From contig CM068377.1 in the NCBI GenBank assembly GCA_034770075.1, positions 78,108,406 through 78,172,405 of the forward strand: a stretch of 64,000 nucleotides of DNA, given 5' to 3'. Positions 35,332 to 48,744 of the stretch are shown here, piece by piece; position 1 is the stretch's first letter; each line of letters starts with the position of its first letter. The position numbers and the translations under genes are program-made. The notes under the pieces were generated by a model. The model was not told the DNA's origin and did not search any database. It saw only the letters and a list, made by a program, of their open reading frames with translations. The DNA comes from Aralia elata. Taxonomy: Eukaryota > Streptophyta > Magnoliopsida > Apiales > Araliaceae.

Positions 35332-38300
35332 TGTGATATCCCGAATATTAGCAATATTTGTTTAAGGGAAATATTAAATGATTAAATAAGGGTAAGATAT
35401 TAAAACCTAGTTTGATAAAGGAAGTGTGTAAAAAGAGGATTGATTTTTTTATTTAATTGTTGTGATATGGTTGGTTATGTAATACTTAAAACTTAATTAA
35501 GTATCTCAAGTTTGATATGGTAAAATAAGAGGAATGAATATACCTTATTATAATGGTATATAAATATCAAGAATGAAAAGGAAATCCAACATGGCTTAAA
35601 TTGGAAATATTCTTGACATAAAGCTACTTATGTGTTCAATGAAATAATTATCTTATGATATAATTAATTTCATTCAAAAGTATTATTTAGTGATAAATAA
35701 GGTAAATGGTGTGTACTATCATGGGTTACTTAATTACATAGAACTATCATTTTTAATGATGTATGTGCTAACTATTTTGCTAGCCTAAATAAATGTGGTT
35801 GTAATAACCAAGAAATTATTAGTCTTATTTTAAGTAGAATATTAATTAAATAATATTAATATTGAAAACTTTGTGATATATATGAATAAATAAGTGATTA
35901 TCTGACTTGTATGCTACTTGTATTTTAGAGGAAGTCTCACTAATAGGATACTTAAATTAGTGGACTAACCTAAGTATTCTAATAATCAAGAAAATTGATT
36001 AAGGCATTGAACCTTAATTAATTATGTAATTTAGTTGAATATGGTAAGTCTAATTGGGTTATGTAAATCAATTAACATTTTTGAATTATGAGAATGTGTG
36101 AATATCAATAATAATGAGTAATATTTCAAGTGATAATAGATTTAATGAATTAAAGAGGGTAAGTAATTTAAACAAGACCAATTATTTATTTAAGCATTGG
36201 AATTGTAGATAAATTGATTTAAGAGCAACTCATAAAATTAGCCCAAGCAATTTAAATGAGAGCCCAAAAGAATTAAATGTATGACCCAATCTTTAGCCCA
36301 TGTGCTAGGGACTTTTTAGTCATTTTATTAAGCTAATTTGGCAATAAAAGAAAATCAAGAATTTGGCTAAAAGGGGGTGCATGCATCCGGCAAAGGAGGG
36401 AGTAAATGAAGCATGTGTTGATTTTTTTTTTCTTACTTTAGTTAGTAACCTACTCCCTTAGGTGTTAACTTAAGAAGCTAGCCACCATGTTTTACCAAAC
36501 TTACAAGGAAATGAAAGAGTAACTAGAGAGAGAGAAGGCTTGATGTGTTGGTGATAATGTATAGATATAGTAGTTATATGTATATAATTTTTACTAACAC
36601 TAAAAGTCCTTACCACTTTAGTAAACAACATTTTTACTTATTACTTCTATTCTCCACCTAATAGCTAGAAAAAGGAAAATATAGAGAGAGAGGGCCGACT
36701 ATAGAGGAGGAAAGAAAGAAGAGAAGCAAGCTCATGAACTCCAAGCTCATTTCCTACTTTGGAAAAATAAGAAAAATAGCAACCAAATCAAGGTAAGAAA
36801 AGAAATAAAAACTCTAGTTTATGCTTTGTATGTTTTGTGTAATCTTATGTTAGGTCTATGAAAATGCAAGTTCTAAAGGGCTAGAATATTATGAAAATGA
36901 TAAATCTTGGGTATAGTATGTTTAACTTGTTCATCTATATAAGTTGACGTTGGAAAATTTGGAAAAGGAAAGTTAAAAGAATTTTTTTTTCAAAAATTTG
37001 TGTTAAAGTGTTGATATATATTTTTTATTTTTGAAATCTATGATGGGTTTATTAACTTTTCTTACTTGGTATGTTAAATACATGAGTTTGTGACACAACC
37101 TCTTTGGAATCACTTAAAAATATTGAGAATTGAGCAAACTATGAATTTATTTCTAAAACACTACAACCAGAAAACCCTGTTGCGAGTTAGCCACTTTGGC
37201 ATGAATTTCCGGGACCAAAACAGAACCAAATCCAATGTTTGATAAATGAAAATTGTAGTTCGGGAAGATACGAATCCAACGAGTCCGACTAGACCTAAAT
37301 CGAAGTTGTAGATTTCATTCTATGAAGCTGCAGGAAATATTAATAAAACCGGTTTTCCGGTGAACCAGCGGGACTTTCCGGCGACCAGTTCACCTACTTT
37401 CCGGTCGGTTTCGACGGTAATTCCAGGACCCAAAGTTTTCTAAAATTGTGAAAAATATTATAATATTTTACTTATTATTTTCCTGAATAGTTATGTAATT
37501 ATTAAGTAATTAATGGGTTAAACTCATTTAAATCATTTATAACTTACTAATTAATAATTATTAATACCACTAAATAATTATTAAACTAATTACATATAAT
37601 CTAAATATTATTAACTACTTAATTATTATTTAAGAGAAATTAAGTGATAATTAAGTAGAGTTAGTATTAATAAACTAACTATTGATTATTTAATTGAAAT
37701 TAAATAATAAATAGAGCTAACTAATTAATTAATTATTATTTGATTAATATTAAATAATGATTAAAGAATATTTAAGTAAGATTAAGTAATAATAATGTAA
37801 TTACTTACTTACATTATCATAATAAAATAATTATTTATTATTTAATTATTATTAAATAATAAATAAGTACAAATGTTAATTAATTAATTATTCTTTTATT
37901 AAGAAGAAAGAATAATTAAAGATTTATGAAGTGAATTAATTATTTACTATTCAAGGATAAATAATTTATTATTTAATTAATATTAAATAATAAATAAAGA
38001 CAAATGTTAATTAATTATTCTTTAATAATAAAGGATAATTAAAGAGTAATGAAATAAATAAAGTAATTATCTATTTTCAAAGATAAGTAATTCATCAATT
38101 ATTATTTAATTAATATTAATTGATAAGGAATGGTTGGTCAATAATTAATTATTATTTAATTAATAATAATTAAAGACTTATAATCAGTAATTAATTGATT
38201 ATTATTTAAGTATTATTAAATAAGAATTAAAGACAAATAATAATTTGATTATCTAGTATTTAATTGATATTAAATACTAAGTAGATTATATAGTTATTAT

Positions 38301-39626
38301 TTATTTTTTTAAATAATAACTAGAGGTAATTAAGTGACTACTATTTAACTAATATTAAATAGTACTCAAGTGAAGGTATGGGTAATCAATAAATAGAATT
38401 TTAACAATTCATTAATTAAACAATTATAATAATTTGTTAAAGGTTTAATAAGTGTATAACACTTAAGATAAACATTATTAAATAATTAAATTATTAACCT
38501 AAGATCAATTAAATGTCTTAAAAGGTTAATGATAACGTATTATTATGTGTACCTTGTAATGAATATATCTACTAAATGAATAGCTGAAATAGGTGTATTG
38601 AAGTACAATTATGTGTTATACTAATTGATAGACCAACGTTATTGATGCTAGGTCACTCAACGAATTTTAATTAAAGCTAGATAGCCGTAGCTCATCGAAT
38701 AGGAAAGTATTCTTAACTCAGCTCGAGTTATTATTTTTCAAAGCATATTAGTGAATAATTATTGATGATTATTCGCATTTATAATATTTATTGATATTCG
38801 CACTTCGTGCAATTAAATTCCCGTTATGTTATTTTTGGACTGTGAATTGTTTAAAGTTCTTTCATCAATGAACTGTTGTGAGCTGGATCTATGCTAATTG
38901 TATCAGCTAGATCGAACACGGTAGATTGATAAACTCAAATCATTTTAAAAGCTAATCCTACCAATTGATTGGTATGGATTCTTCGACTGAGAAAAAGAAC
39001 AGTTTTATTAAAGCATTAATTGGAAAATAATTATTGCTCGATTATTAAGTGTTTATGCATAAATCACCGGGTAAGAAAGGCTGATCCCCTTGATTACCAA
39101 AACTTGTTAAAAGGACCAGTTGAAATACTGACAACCTTCGCATATGTTCATGGTTATTTATAACCACTCAGTATCTATTATTCAATTATTGAATCTTGTT
39201 AAATGTTTTTTCAATCGAATTTCATTGTTGAACATTGATAGATAAATTCCTTCTAATCATGATATATCTCCTTTGTAATTAAACTTGCTAAGCAAATTAG
39301 TTGCTTACCCTTGCTATATCATGACGTTTATTTCAGCTAAACCAGAAAGTCCTACAAAGAAAGACAAAGGAAAAGGAAAAGTGTAGGAGTAGTTTACTAT
39401 AAACTCTTAGGCCTTATATTTGATGTAATTATTATATAAACCTTTTGTAATATTAAAGGTATGTGTTAAGTTAAGGTTAAGTAGACCTAGGAAACATTGT
39501 TGTAAACTTTATTATAATGAACAATGTATGTTTATTATTCCGCAATAGTATATAGAATGTTTATGATGTTGATGGATCGTGAGCACCAAACCCGAGGTTA
39601 GAGAAGCCGGATTTGGGGGCGTCACA
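35332..39626 (+). mobile_element. Forward chromovirus-like LTR (about 4.3 kb) inserted in element A
   Basis: TGTGATATCCCG at 35332 and GGGGGCGTCACA ending at 39626 give matching inverted ends. It is related to the LTRs at 3925-6396 (forward) and 52181 onward (reverse), sharing AGGCTGATCCCCTT (39078-39091) and the TTGCTATATCATGA block (about 39313). Non-coding, extremely AT-rich at 37440-38560. Flanks do not match (ACAGC left, GTGGT right), so it is not a simple solo LTR; the right flank GTGGTA looks like the start of a primer-binding site. Confidence 0.75.
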
Positions 39627-42600
39627 GTGGTAGATAAAAATTCATGTATAATAATATGTAATGAGAGTCCACATTTAAATATTGGGTCATATTAATTTTA
39701 CCATGTATACTTTTAAGCACTTTTCCATTAATTTTAGTGTTATGGAATCTTGCTATATTAAAGGTATATTATAGAGCCCAAATTAAAAAGCCATGCTCAG
39801 CCTTTTCTTTGTCCAAATCGACAGCCCACATTGGAGAAATAGAGCTGAACTGAATAATTAAACCAATTAGTTCTATTAGTTATCCAGTTAGCAAGGAGTT
39901 AGAGGCTAGAATTAATAGAGTGGTTGGGATAAGGTTGGAATTATAGGGGCCAAGTAGACTGCCAGGAAAAGATAAGTTGAGCATTGTAGGGGCAATGCTA
40001 GGAGCCGAGTAGAGCTAATAATAGAGAGCAGTAGACTGATTGAGAGAGAGAAGCTCAGCCATATATGGCCAAACCTTCACTCCATTACGGTTAGCTATAT
40101 CCAAGTGCTGAATATTTTGTTAATGAATAGCAGTCATAGAGTAAGAGAGAGAGAGAGAACTTTGGCTGGGTCAGGTGAGAGAGGAGTGCAGTAATTGTGT
40201 TGCAAGAAGAGGCTACCAGGCATAAGCTCAATCAGGGTAAGCCAAACTGCAGCCCCTTGTTTATGATGAAAAGTTGTCTATTTCTTGTTAGCTATTTAAG
40301 ACATGCTGTAGTTGTTTGTTGTTGTTGCTGCTATGAGGCTGTTTTGTGTTGTTGTTGATATGGTATCTAAGTATCATTTATAAATCAAAAGCCATAAGGT
40401 TGAGAAATAGCTAGGAAGTTATATATGGTGTGCTTGTATATAGACCGCACACCACCTGTTTGATAAATTGTCTGAGTAAGGGCTGATTTGGGATAGCTAT
40501 GTGTCAACTATGCAGTTAAGGTTAAAAGCTATGTTAGCATGCTAGTAATCGAGCAATGTCGTGTAGGCTTGCATGCTACATATGTTAAGACATGTTTAGA
40601 GTGACTTGCATACCATGATAGTTCATATATGAGCTAAATTAATTAACTGAGGTTGTGATAATAAGCTAGCTAATGATTGAATTCTCCTTGATCTTAATGT
40701 GGGGTAAAATGTACCAAACCTTGAAGGCTAAGTATAACAAGTCTATGCTAGCATTTTCAAAGTGGAAAATGGCTCAAAACAGGGCAGTTTGGACCTGTGT
40801 AAAACAGACCAGACCAGACCCCATTTTGAAAACTTGAAATGCTAGCTTAAATACCTTGTTAAGGGCTGCTAATATATAATCTGATGTGTGGCATTCGGGT
40901 ATATGCTATGCATGTTAAATGCCATGTAAAAATTAAGTACAATCTTATGTGTTGCCTAACCATACTACTTTGTTAACAAGGTTTTCAGACCATATTTTTA
41001 TGTGAGTTTAAAGATTATTGAAAGCTTGCAGGCTGTTATGGTGATTTAGTGTTAAACTATGCCTAAAATGCCTTGAATGGACTGTTTTGATATTAGAAAG
41101 ATAACTGACTGGTGCAAGCATGTTAATAGATATAACATTATGTTATAATCATGTTTTAAGATTTTCTTGAGGACCTAAAGGTTCTTTTGCCTACATGTGG
41201 ACTGTTTAGGAAGTTATAACTAAAACTATGCCTAAATATGATCTGTTATGGCCAATTTTAGCCACTGATGTTATTAGATAGTAGATAGTCCAAACATTGT
41301 CCATAAATGACATTTAAAGTTGTTCCTTAAGTTAGTTGGGGTCTAGGTTGGGTGTTATCCAAAAATCAAGTTTAAAAGCTATAAAGTAAGCTTTAAAGTG
41401 TCACCTAACACTTAAATGAAGAGATGCAACACCTGAACCCTGTAGGCATGTTCCAATAGTTGTAATAGGACATAAGTAAGCTACACAAGCTCTAAACTGT
41501 TTTGAACATTAGACTTGTTAAAAATCACATTTTTAGGCCAAAAATAGACTGTTTTGGGAAATTTTGAGCACCTGAACTTAACAAAGTATAATGAGCTCAT
41601 ATAAAGTTGCTAATGCATGCTTGTAATGATTCCCAATCATTGCCAAGACAAAGCTAGCAAGAAAACCAAGTTAGGATCTATTTTTCAAGCCTAAAGTGTC
41701 CTTTAATAGGTCAAACTTGGCTAAGTGATTAAATAAAGTGTGGTGATGATGGAAGTAGCCTTAAGTAACTTAAATACACATGCCTAGATCATCCAAGTAG
41801 CCAAAACTGGAGAAAAATGAAAAAAGTGTCAAAAACAGTTTTTATGAAAAAGTGAAAAACATGCCAGTTTGAGCCCCTATTTTGGAAAGCTTAACTGACA
41901 TGAATAAGAAGCATAAACCATGATTAAAATACCTTGATGTATAGTATAGGAGTAGGGTTAAACGGTAGAGCCAAGAACGTAACCCAAAAATTCAAACAAA
42001 TCACCAAACTAGCTAGTTAATTCACTAAAACTGCAGTTTTTCGCAATGTACTAACTGTAAAATTTGAGATTTTGTAATTTTGCATAAAGATCAGTTTTAA
42101 CACCTTAAACAAGTGAGTTAAAGGTATGTTAGGCTATTCCAAGTGTTAGAATACTAATACATTCAATAACATGAGAAATTAGTATGTAAAAGCTTGAAAA
42201 AGCTAGGTTTAGAGGGTCAAAACCAAATCTATGCTTAGCAAAGTCAAGGGAATGCTAAATTTAGTCTTAACTAGTACTAAATCAAGTATTGGAATGAGCC
42301 CAAGTGGCCAGAAATGAAATTGGCGAGAATTGACCAAAGTTAGTATGCTAAAAATTGTGGTGAACAACCTAGTTTGGACACCAATTTCAAGAAGCTTAGA
42401 TGGCTTTCTTGAGAACCTAAACCTATAGAAAAATACCTTTACATATGGTATAAAGTATGTCCAGAGTTCAGAGCTAAAAAGCTAACACAAAAATTTCAAA
42501 AATTCACCAAAGTAGGCCATAAAATCAATTCTGCTGCAGAATTGCAGCAGAATGGGTTATGAATAGCCATATTGAGGTCTATTTTTATAAGGTTTAACTT

Positions 42601-43960
42601 AGTTGATTTACAGACCTAACCTATGAATAAAATACCTTGCTATAGGGTCTGAAAGGCTGCACAAATTTGAAACTGAGAAGGCAATTATAAAAATTCATAA
42701 AAATCCCCAAAGTGGGCTGGAAATTCATTAAAACTGCTGCACTATAGTAGTTGCAACAGCTCTAACAATACACTTTGAGCCCCTAATTAGAATGCCTTCA
42801 AGGTAGGTTTTCCTGTAACCAAAGGAGGAATAAAATACCTTGTAGTATGGTCTAAATCTCTGTCTAGATTGGATAGCTAATGGAGCATGGTAGAAAACTA
42901 TAAAAATCTACGAAGTACCCTCAAAAATCACATTTTCTGTTTTTGAGCTATGTTATAAAAGTGGAATTTAGGCTTGGAAATGTTTTGACATGACTTAATA
43001 AGTTAATTGGAGTATATAGTAACCAAGGAACTATATCATATCATGTTTAGACCAAAATGAGCATGTTGTAGGAGGTATATGAGCTAATTATGTGAAGAAT
43101 GCTGCGTGTACTAAACTGTGAACATTTGTTATGCTAATGTATGAGCCAAGTACATGAATATATGTGGTTAATGTCCTTAATGACAAATCACCTATCCAAT
43201 GTGATACATGATAAGCCTAGTAGTAGATAGTTAGTATGTTGAATTGTGAAAATAGCATGTAAACTCACAGAGCTTCATAAAGTAAATGTTATATTACAAA
43301 GTAACTAAGTAAGCCAACACTGTATATATGTAGGCTACCAAGTTGCAAAATATTATCTTAAAAGTTTGAACGACGTGAAAGGCAAGTTTCCTAACTTACA
43401 CAACTTCCTATTGTGCAAGTTTTCTAATTCCTTTTGAATATATTTCTATGAATGTTATAGAATGTATTGAGATTCTAAATTACATTAATGTTGTATAGTG
43501 TGTAAATTCTAAATTTATGCAAATCCTTTAGTATTGCTACAAATTGTTCATGCTTTATTCAAATGCAAAAATTATACGTTTGACTGTGAAATTTCATTTG
43601 TTATGAAATTTATCCTATTGTGTGAAATGATTTATAAAAAAAGAGAGTTAGTCGCCATTTGATTCGGCCTAACTCGAATTACGAGCTATTCTAGTCAGAA
43701 TTGTATTGCTGAAAAGATGATTTGTAAATATTCACTAATTGTGGTAAGATAATTTTGCCAAAGCAAATACATTGGCGAATATTCAAATATGTTGCACCCC
43801 ATGCAACAATGATCAAGTGTAGTTATGGATTGCACCCCGTGCAATGATGTGAATGTTAGCAGAGATAAAGATTGAAGTCTTGAACACTACTCAATATGTA
43901 GTTTCAAAATTGTTGAAACGCGAAGAGAACTTAACGTACTAAATCCAAAGTAGCACTCAC
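39627..43960 (+). mobile_element. Related LTR-like non-coding block, ends unresolved
   Basis: Layout follows the neighbouring LTR: GA-rich leader (40145-40200), a GGTAAG splice-donor-like site (40236), a long AT-rich body, then GGCAAGTTTCCTAAC (43381) and TTGCACCCCGTGCAA-type palindromes (43790-43850). The canonical GGGGGCGTCACA end is absent. The right junction with element A's gag lies near 43960 but could not be fixed. No protein gene is seen. Diverged repeats of about 200 bp lie at 41926-42960. Confidence 0.5.
41926..42960. repeat. Diverged tandem repeats of about 200 bp
   Basis: The phrase AAAATACCTT followed by TATGGTNTAAA-like and AAAATTCANNAAA-like phrases recurs at about 41926, 42429, 42628 and 42832. 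The last three spacings are close to 200 bp and the first about 500. Confidence 0.55.
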
Positions 43961-43968
43961 GTGTAGAG

Positions 43969-45107
43969 CTAAAGAAGAATAATGTTATAATTGAACTGAT
44001 GAAGAGCCTTCGGTGTCATCATTACAGCTGGACTTGATTTCGCCATAGGACAATATCGAGTTATGTGGCCTTCCTTTCCACAACTGAAATACGCATTGGG
44101 TGACTGTGTACAGTTTGGGCTGATATGTCCTTCCCGTCCGCACTTGTAACATGTGACTGGTGGTCGTTCTCCCCCTCTTGGAATTGGTGTTGGCGCTGGT
44201 GCTGATGTTGGTGCCTTTTCATGGTCATTGTTGAACCTCCTCTTCTTGAAGTTATTTCCACTTGACTCACTTCTTCTATTATTTGGGACAGGGTTACCAC
44301 CGAAGTGCTTACCATTTTTAGCATGATAATTTCCTCCTCGCTGATACTCATTGCTCTGATGGTGGTTGCCACTGTTACGATTGTTATCGTAGTTTCTCTC
44401 TCGTTGCCGGTCGTTGCTTCTTGGTTGCAATATCTCTTTCTCTCGTTCCACTAATTAAGCCCTATCAACGATATCTGAATATAAACAAAGTTTATGAGAA
44501 ATAAGATGTTGGTGAATCTCAAACCTTAAACCTAGTAAGAACATTTGTGTTATGTGCTCTTTATTGTCCACCAAGTGGGGCACAAATCGGGATAACTCAG
44601 CAAATTTGGCCTCGTACTGCGAGACAGTCATATTGTTCTGCTCCAACTTGATAAATTCCACTTCTTTCATGTGGCGTAGGCTCTCCGAAAAATATTTGTC
44701 ATTCTCTTCATTGATTCCTACCAATAATCTGCCTCTCCTCGTAGCATAAAGGTGGCGAAGGGAACTTTTTGATCGTTTGTGCAACACAGTACATCAAATC
44801 TCTTCGTTATTTGTTTGAGCCATGTTTCTGCCTTGAGTGGGTTCGGCTTTCTGAGAAATTAAGGTGGTCCCAACTCCTTGAACTGCTTGGCAGTGACCAT
44901 TCGTAAGTTACCAGCGTTTCCACCGATATTATAGGCAAGTGCTCCCCTTGCCTGGTTCTGCAGGAATTACATGAAGTTCTTAAAGAAATCATCATGCATC
45001 ATGTTATCAACAACATTAATTCTTGAGTTTGCAGCAGGAGTATTTGTAACTTCTTAGTTCTCAGCCATGTTTGCCTCATAGTTTACCTCTTGGTTTTCAG
45101 ATGCCAT
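43969..45107 (-). pseudogene. Gypsy element A: gag remnant
   Basis: Start MASENQEVNYEAN at 45107; then LRMVTAKQFKELGPP, KPNPLKAETWLKQITKRFDVL, and the retrotransposon gag core at 44787-44455 (FIKLEQNNMTVSQYEAKFAELSRFVPHL). An Arg/Asn-rich segment and two zinc knuckles follow: CYKCGREGHISPNC intact, and YFSCGKEGHITRYC with the first cysteine replaced by tyrosine. Several stops (for example after MAEN) and frame changes break it. The gag-to-protease transition is interrupted by the inserted LTR blocks at 35332-43960. Confidence 0.85.
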
Positions 45108-45292
45108 TCTGAAATGTGGTCACAAAACAAAGATTAGTTTAAACAAACTGACACATCACTACTCATCCCCACATCCAAGTCGACTAATTAGATAATGAAA
45201 TTTAGCTTAGGTAGGACACTCAAATGAATGATATTACTCGTCTCTCCTCTCCTAGTCCTAATCCCCGATCTCCGCCAGAGATCATATCCCTA

Positions 45293-45306
45293 AGCTTTGA
45301 TATCAA
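45293..45306 (-). other. Primer-binding site of gypsy element A
   Basis: The minus strand reads TTGATATCAAAGCT just inside the 5' LTR end, a decayed form of the initiator tRNA-Met site TGGTATCAGAGCT. It sits two bases from the LTR, as expected. Confidence 0.7.
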
Positions 45307-46740
45307 CTGTAACGCCCCCAAAATAGGGTCCACACAACCCCATTTTGGTCGCCAAAAATACATACAATAACATAAGTTCAAATATTACAAGGTCGTATAT
45401 AATACGACACTATTAACATCGAAATTCAGACATAGCCGTATAAAAATACGGTAACACATTTTACAAATCCTTGCCACACTATTCTACAACATAGTGAAGG
45501 CTACAATTGAGATTCCCTCGGACCATCACTCCGCACCTCGGCTAGTCCCAGCTATATTCTCATTTCTTGAGAAGAACAATGGAATAAAAGGAAAAGGGTG
45601 AGCTAAACTAGCCCAATAAAGAATATCAAGACTAAGATAATGAAGAATAAATTATCATTAGTCTTCAACAGTGAAAAATCTCATAGAATATAATAGACAA
45701 CAAGTTTTAGATCAACAACTACATCGAAAATATCAATCAATTAGGAGAGTAAAATAGATCATTATGTCCACAATCTTCTCCAAAAAGTTCACTAACAATA
45801 TTTTAACCTTGTAACACCAATCAACAGTTCCTGTTCATAATAATGCAAATCAACAATTCCTGGTCATAAACACGCAAATCAATAACTCATCTTTGCACTA
45901 CGGGCCAAAGATATTTAATTGTAGCACCAATGGTCATGATCATACCAATCGACAGTTACTCATTGCCACAAAGGCTATCGAGAACTTTTATTTTATCCCT
46001 GCAACACCAATAACAATTACTCATTGCTACAAAAGCTATAGAGGATTTCATTTTTATCCCTACAACACCAAACAACAGTTTCTCTTTGCAAAAAAGGCTA
46101 TAGAGAACTTCCACCACAAATACTTGCCAAAAGGCTAAAAAGATCTTTCACCACTTGTTCTTGCCACAAAGGCCAAATACACTCACAACCACTTAATCTT
46201 GATGATTAGTACAAAGATCAATGATATCAAAAATTAACGGAAATTGTAAGATTAATAAGATAAATGAATAAACATTCGAGATTTGACATTTAATTTGTCT
46301 AAGTTTAATAATGTCCAAATTGTCAACATGATAATAGAAATTGTTGGGAATCAGCATGCGAGTATTACGCTCATTATCATAGGGGGGAGAAATCTGCATG
46401 TGATTACTACTAATTGTTATATATGATTTGATTGATGACAAAATGATAAGAAGAACATTCATGCTATTAAAGCCTTGTAAAGTCCTTAATGAATTATATG
46501 TACAAAGACTTAGAAGATCAAATATGATAGGTTGATCTTAGCTAAATGTATATCTGTCTGATCAGAGCATGGTTGTAAAAATAGGCTTTGTGTAAAAGTC
46601 CTAAATGGAATGTGATGTAAAAGGACTTAGAGAAGAATAGAAGAAGATCAAACTTGTTAGGTTGATCTTATACACTGAAAAGACATATGTACAAACAAGG
46701 GCTAGTCTGGACACAGAGCATTGCACTGACTAAGTGAAGG

Positions 46741-47946
46741 ATCGTAAAGAAGACAGACAACATCGCAGAGCCAAGTAAGCCATCACAGGGTTTGCCGGGA
46801 AAACATAGAGTAAAGCTCGACAGAACGTAGAGCTGCCTCGATCGGACGTAGAACGCTCTCGGCAGGACGCAGAGTCGCCTCGGTAGGACGTAGAGTTATC
46901 TCGGCAGTTGAAGTGCTAAAATTCCAAGATCGTAGAGTCTGCCAGGCAAGCACAATAACAGGATCAGCAGATCGTAGAGATCACTCGGCAGCATTTACCG
47001 AACATCGTAGAGCTGTGAATATCAACGCAGAGCGTGCAAGGCAATCGTAGAGTCTGACTTGGCAGAACAAGGGCTTACTCAGAATCGTAGAGCATACACT
47101 ACAAAGAGAAAATCGTTGTGCTAACATGGGCTCGTAGAGACAGTTCAAGCAAGCCACTCTACGACTCCCATGATCAGTCTGAAATCAAGCAACAACGTAG
47201 AACGGTCGCTGCTGAAGCACTCAAAAGATAAAGTGACAATCTTCAAGACTACCAAACAAGCTGAGCATGAACCATCAGACATAGCAAGATCTCTGAACAC
47301 AACTAAAGCATCAAGACATGACAGAGATCAAAGGACAAGGTCAAGTAATCACTCTACGATCCATCAAGGCTCTAGACCTGCATCAAAGACAAAGGTCGTA
47401 GAGTATGAAAATTCAGCAAGATCAAGTGATCGTAGAGCTGGGTCTAAAAACAAATAGAAGCGCTCAAAGAGTCTCAGCGAAACAAAGCGAAAAGATCATA
47501 GAGCAACACTGTATGACAAAAGGAAGAATGTTTGAAGACTAAGAAGAGCAGTCATCTACACCAAAAAGGCCACAACAAACAAGTAGATCATAGAGCAGTC
47601 CTCTATGACACAGCAGCAAAGCCAACACCTAAACGACATAGAGCAGTCCTCTATGATAAGCACAATGCAACAATAGCTCAACATAGATCATGAAATGCCA
47701 CGCTCTGGAACGAAAAGCTAAATGGAGATCACAGAGCATGAGGAAGCATAGACTGCAATATAGTGAGAAGCACATCAAAGCACAATGCAAGTGCAGACAG
47801 CCACTCTACGAATTGCAAGAGAGCACGAAGCTACAATTGAAGTCAGCAGTAAACTCTACGAACAAAGGCAACAGTCGTCAAACAAGCAGTTCACTCTACG
47901 ATCTAAGATTAAGGCTACACCTAAGATGATCGTAGAGCAAGTAAGA
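46741..47946. repeat. Dispersed CGTAGAG/CTCTACG motif cluster in the solo LTR
   Basis: Roughly 26 exact or near-exact copies of CGTAGAG in about 1.2 kb, usually in the context (A/G)TCGTAGAGC. Most are in one orientation; at least five are inverted (CTCTACG at about 47156, 47351, 47803, 47853 and 47893). Spacing is irregular (about 15-70 bp), unlike a satellite or CRISPR array. The inverted copies could pair in RNA. Confidence 0.85.
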
Positions 47947-48744
47947 CAGTGCCAGCTGGATTCAAGATCTTAGGGCACCTAGGATTGCTATTCCAAGATG
48001 GGCGGCTGAATCTATAAAGGAGTATAATATACAACCAATGTGAGTGGAGCTCAAACAGTCACATCTGCAGCAGTCAAACAAACAGCACATGTGACTCCAC
48101 TATCTTGGTACCAGCTAATGGATGTTGACTCAGCAATCACTAGTAGACTTAGGGAAGTAAAATGCTCAGGGATATAATAAACAAGTCTGCAAAAAGTTAA
48201 TCTCCAACAGAAAGAAGTGCAACAGGAAGATTTCAACGGCAAGCTTCCAACGGGAAAGAAAATAGGAGAACTACAAAAAGAAAGAACAACACTCGAATGA
48301 GGAGTGTTGGAAAGCAGTAAGAAAGAGAGCAAGAACACCAAATATACAATCAGCTAGAAGCTTCACTGCAACAGAGAGGTATGCCAAAGGGCTAACATAC
48401 GAGCTAAGAGTCAAATGACCAAGAAGCCAAGATCTAGAGTAACCAAATCCAGAATGGACAACTCTATGATCAAGCAAGAAACACTATGTGCTGAATAGAT
48501 GAAGAAGTGACTTGGACAAGTCAACTAGTGTTCAATGGAAGTGATCATCTGCATCTGCTATGTACCAGAAGAAAGAAGGGCTTCAGCGATCATCATAAGC
48601 AGCATCCAAAAGAAGATCATCAACAACTACCAAGTACCTGAAGATGAAGGAGATCAAAGTTCATCTTGGCAACACAACTCAACAAGTAATCAACACACCA
48701 AAGAGGGCGGGGCGTCCTTGTCTTAAGTGACTAAACAAAGTCAA

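Noticed and set aside
35332..39626. Simple solo LTR with target duplication
   Set aside because: The flanks ACAGC and GTGGT do not match, and primer-site-like bases follow the right end.
47170..47457. 95-codon open frame in the solo LTR
   Set aside because: Composed of the repeat motif region; no start context or domain.
46741..47946. CRISPR-like array because of the repeated CGTAGAG
   Set aside because: Core is only 7 bp, spacing irregular, both orientations, and the host is a plant LTR.
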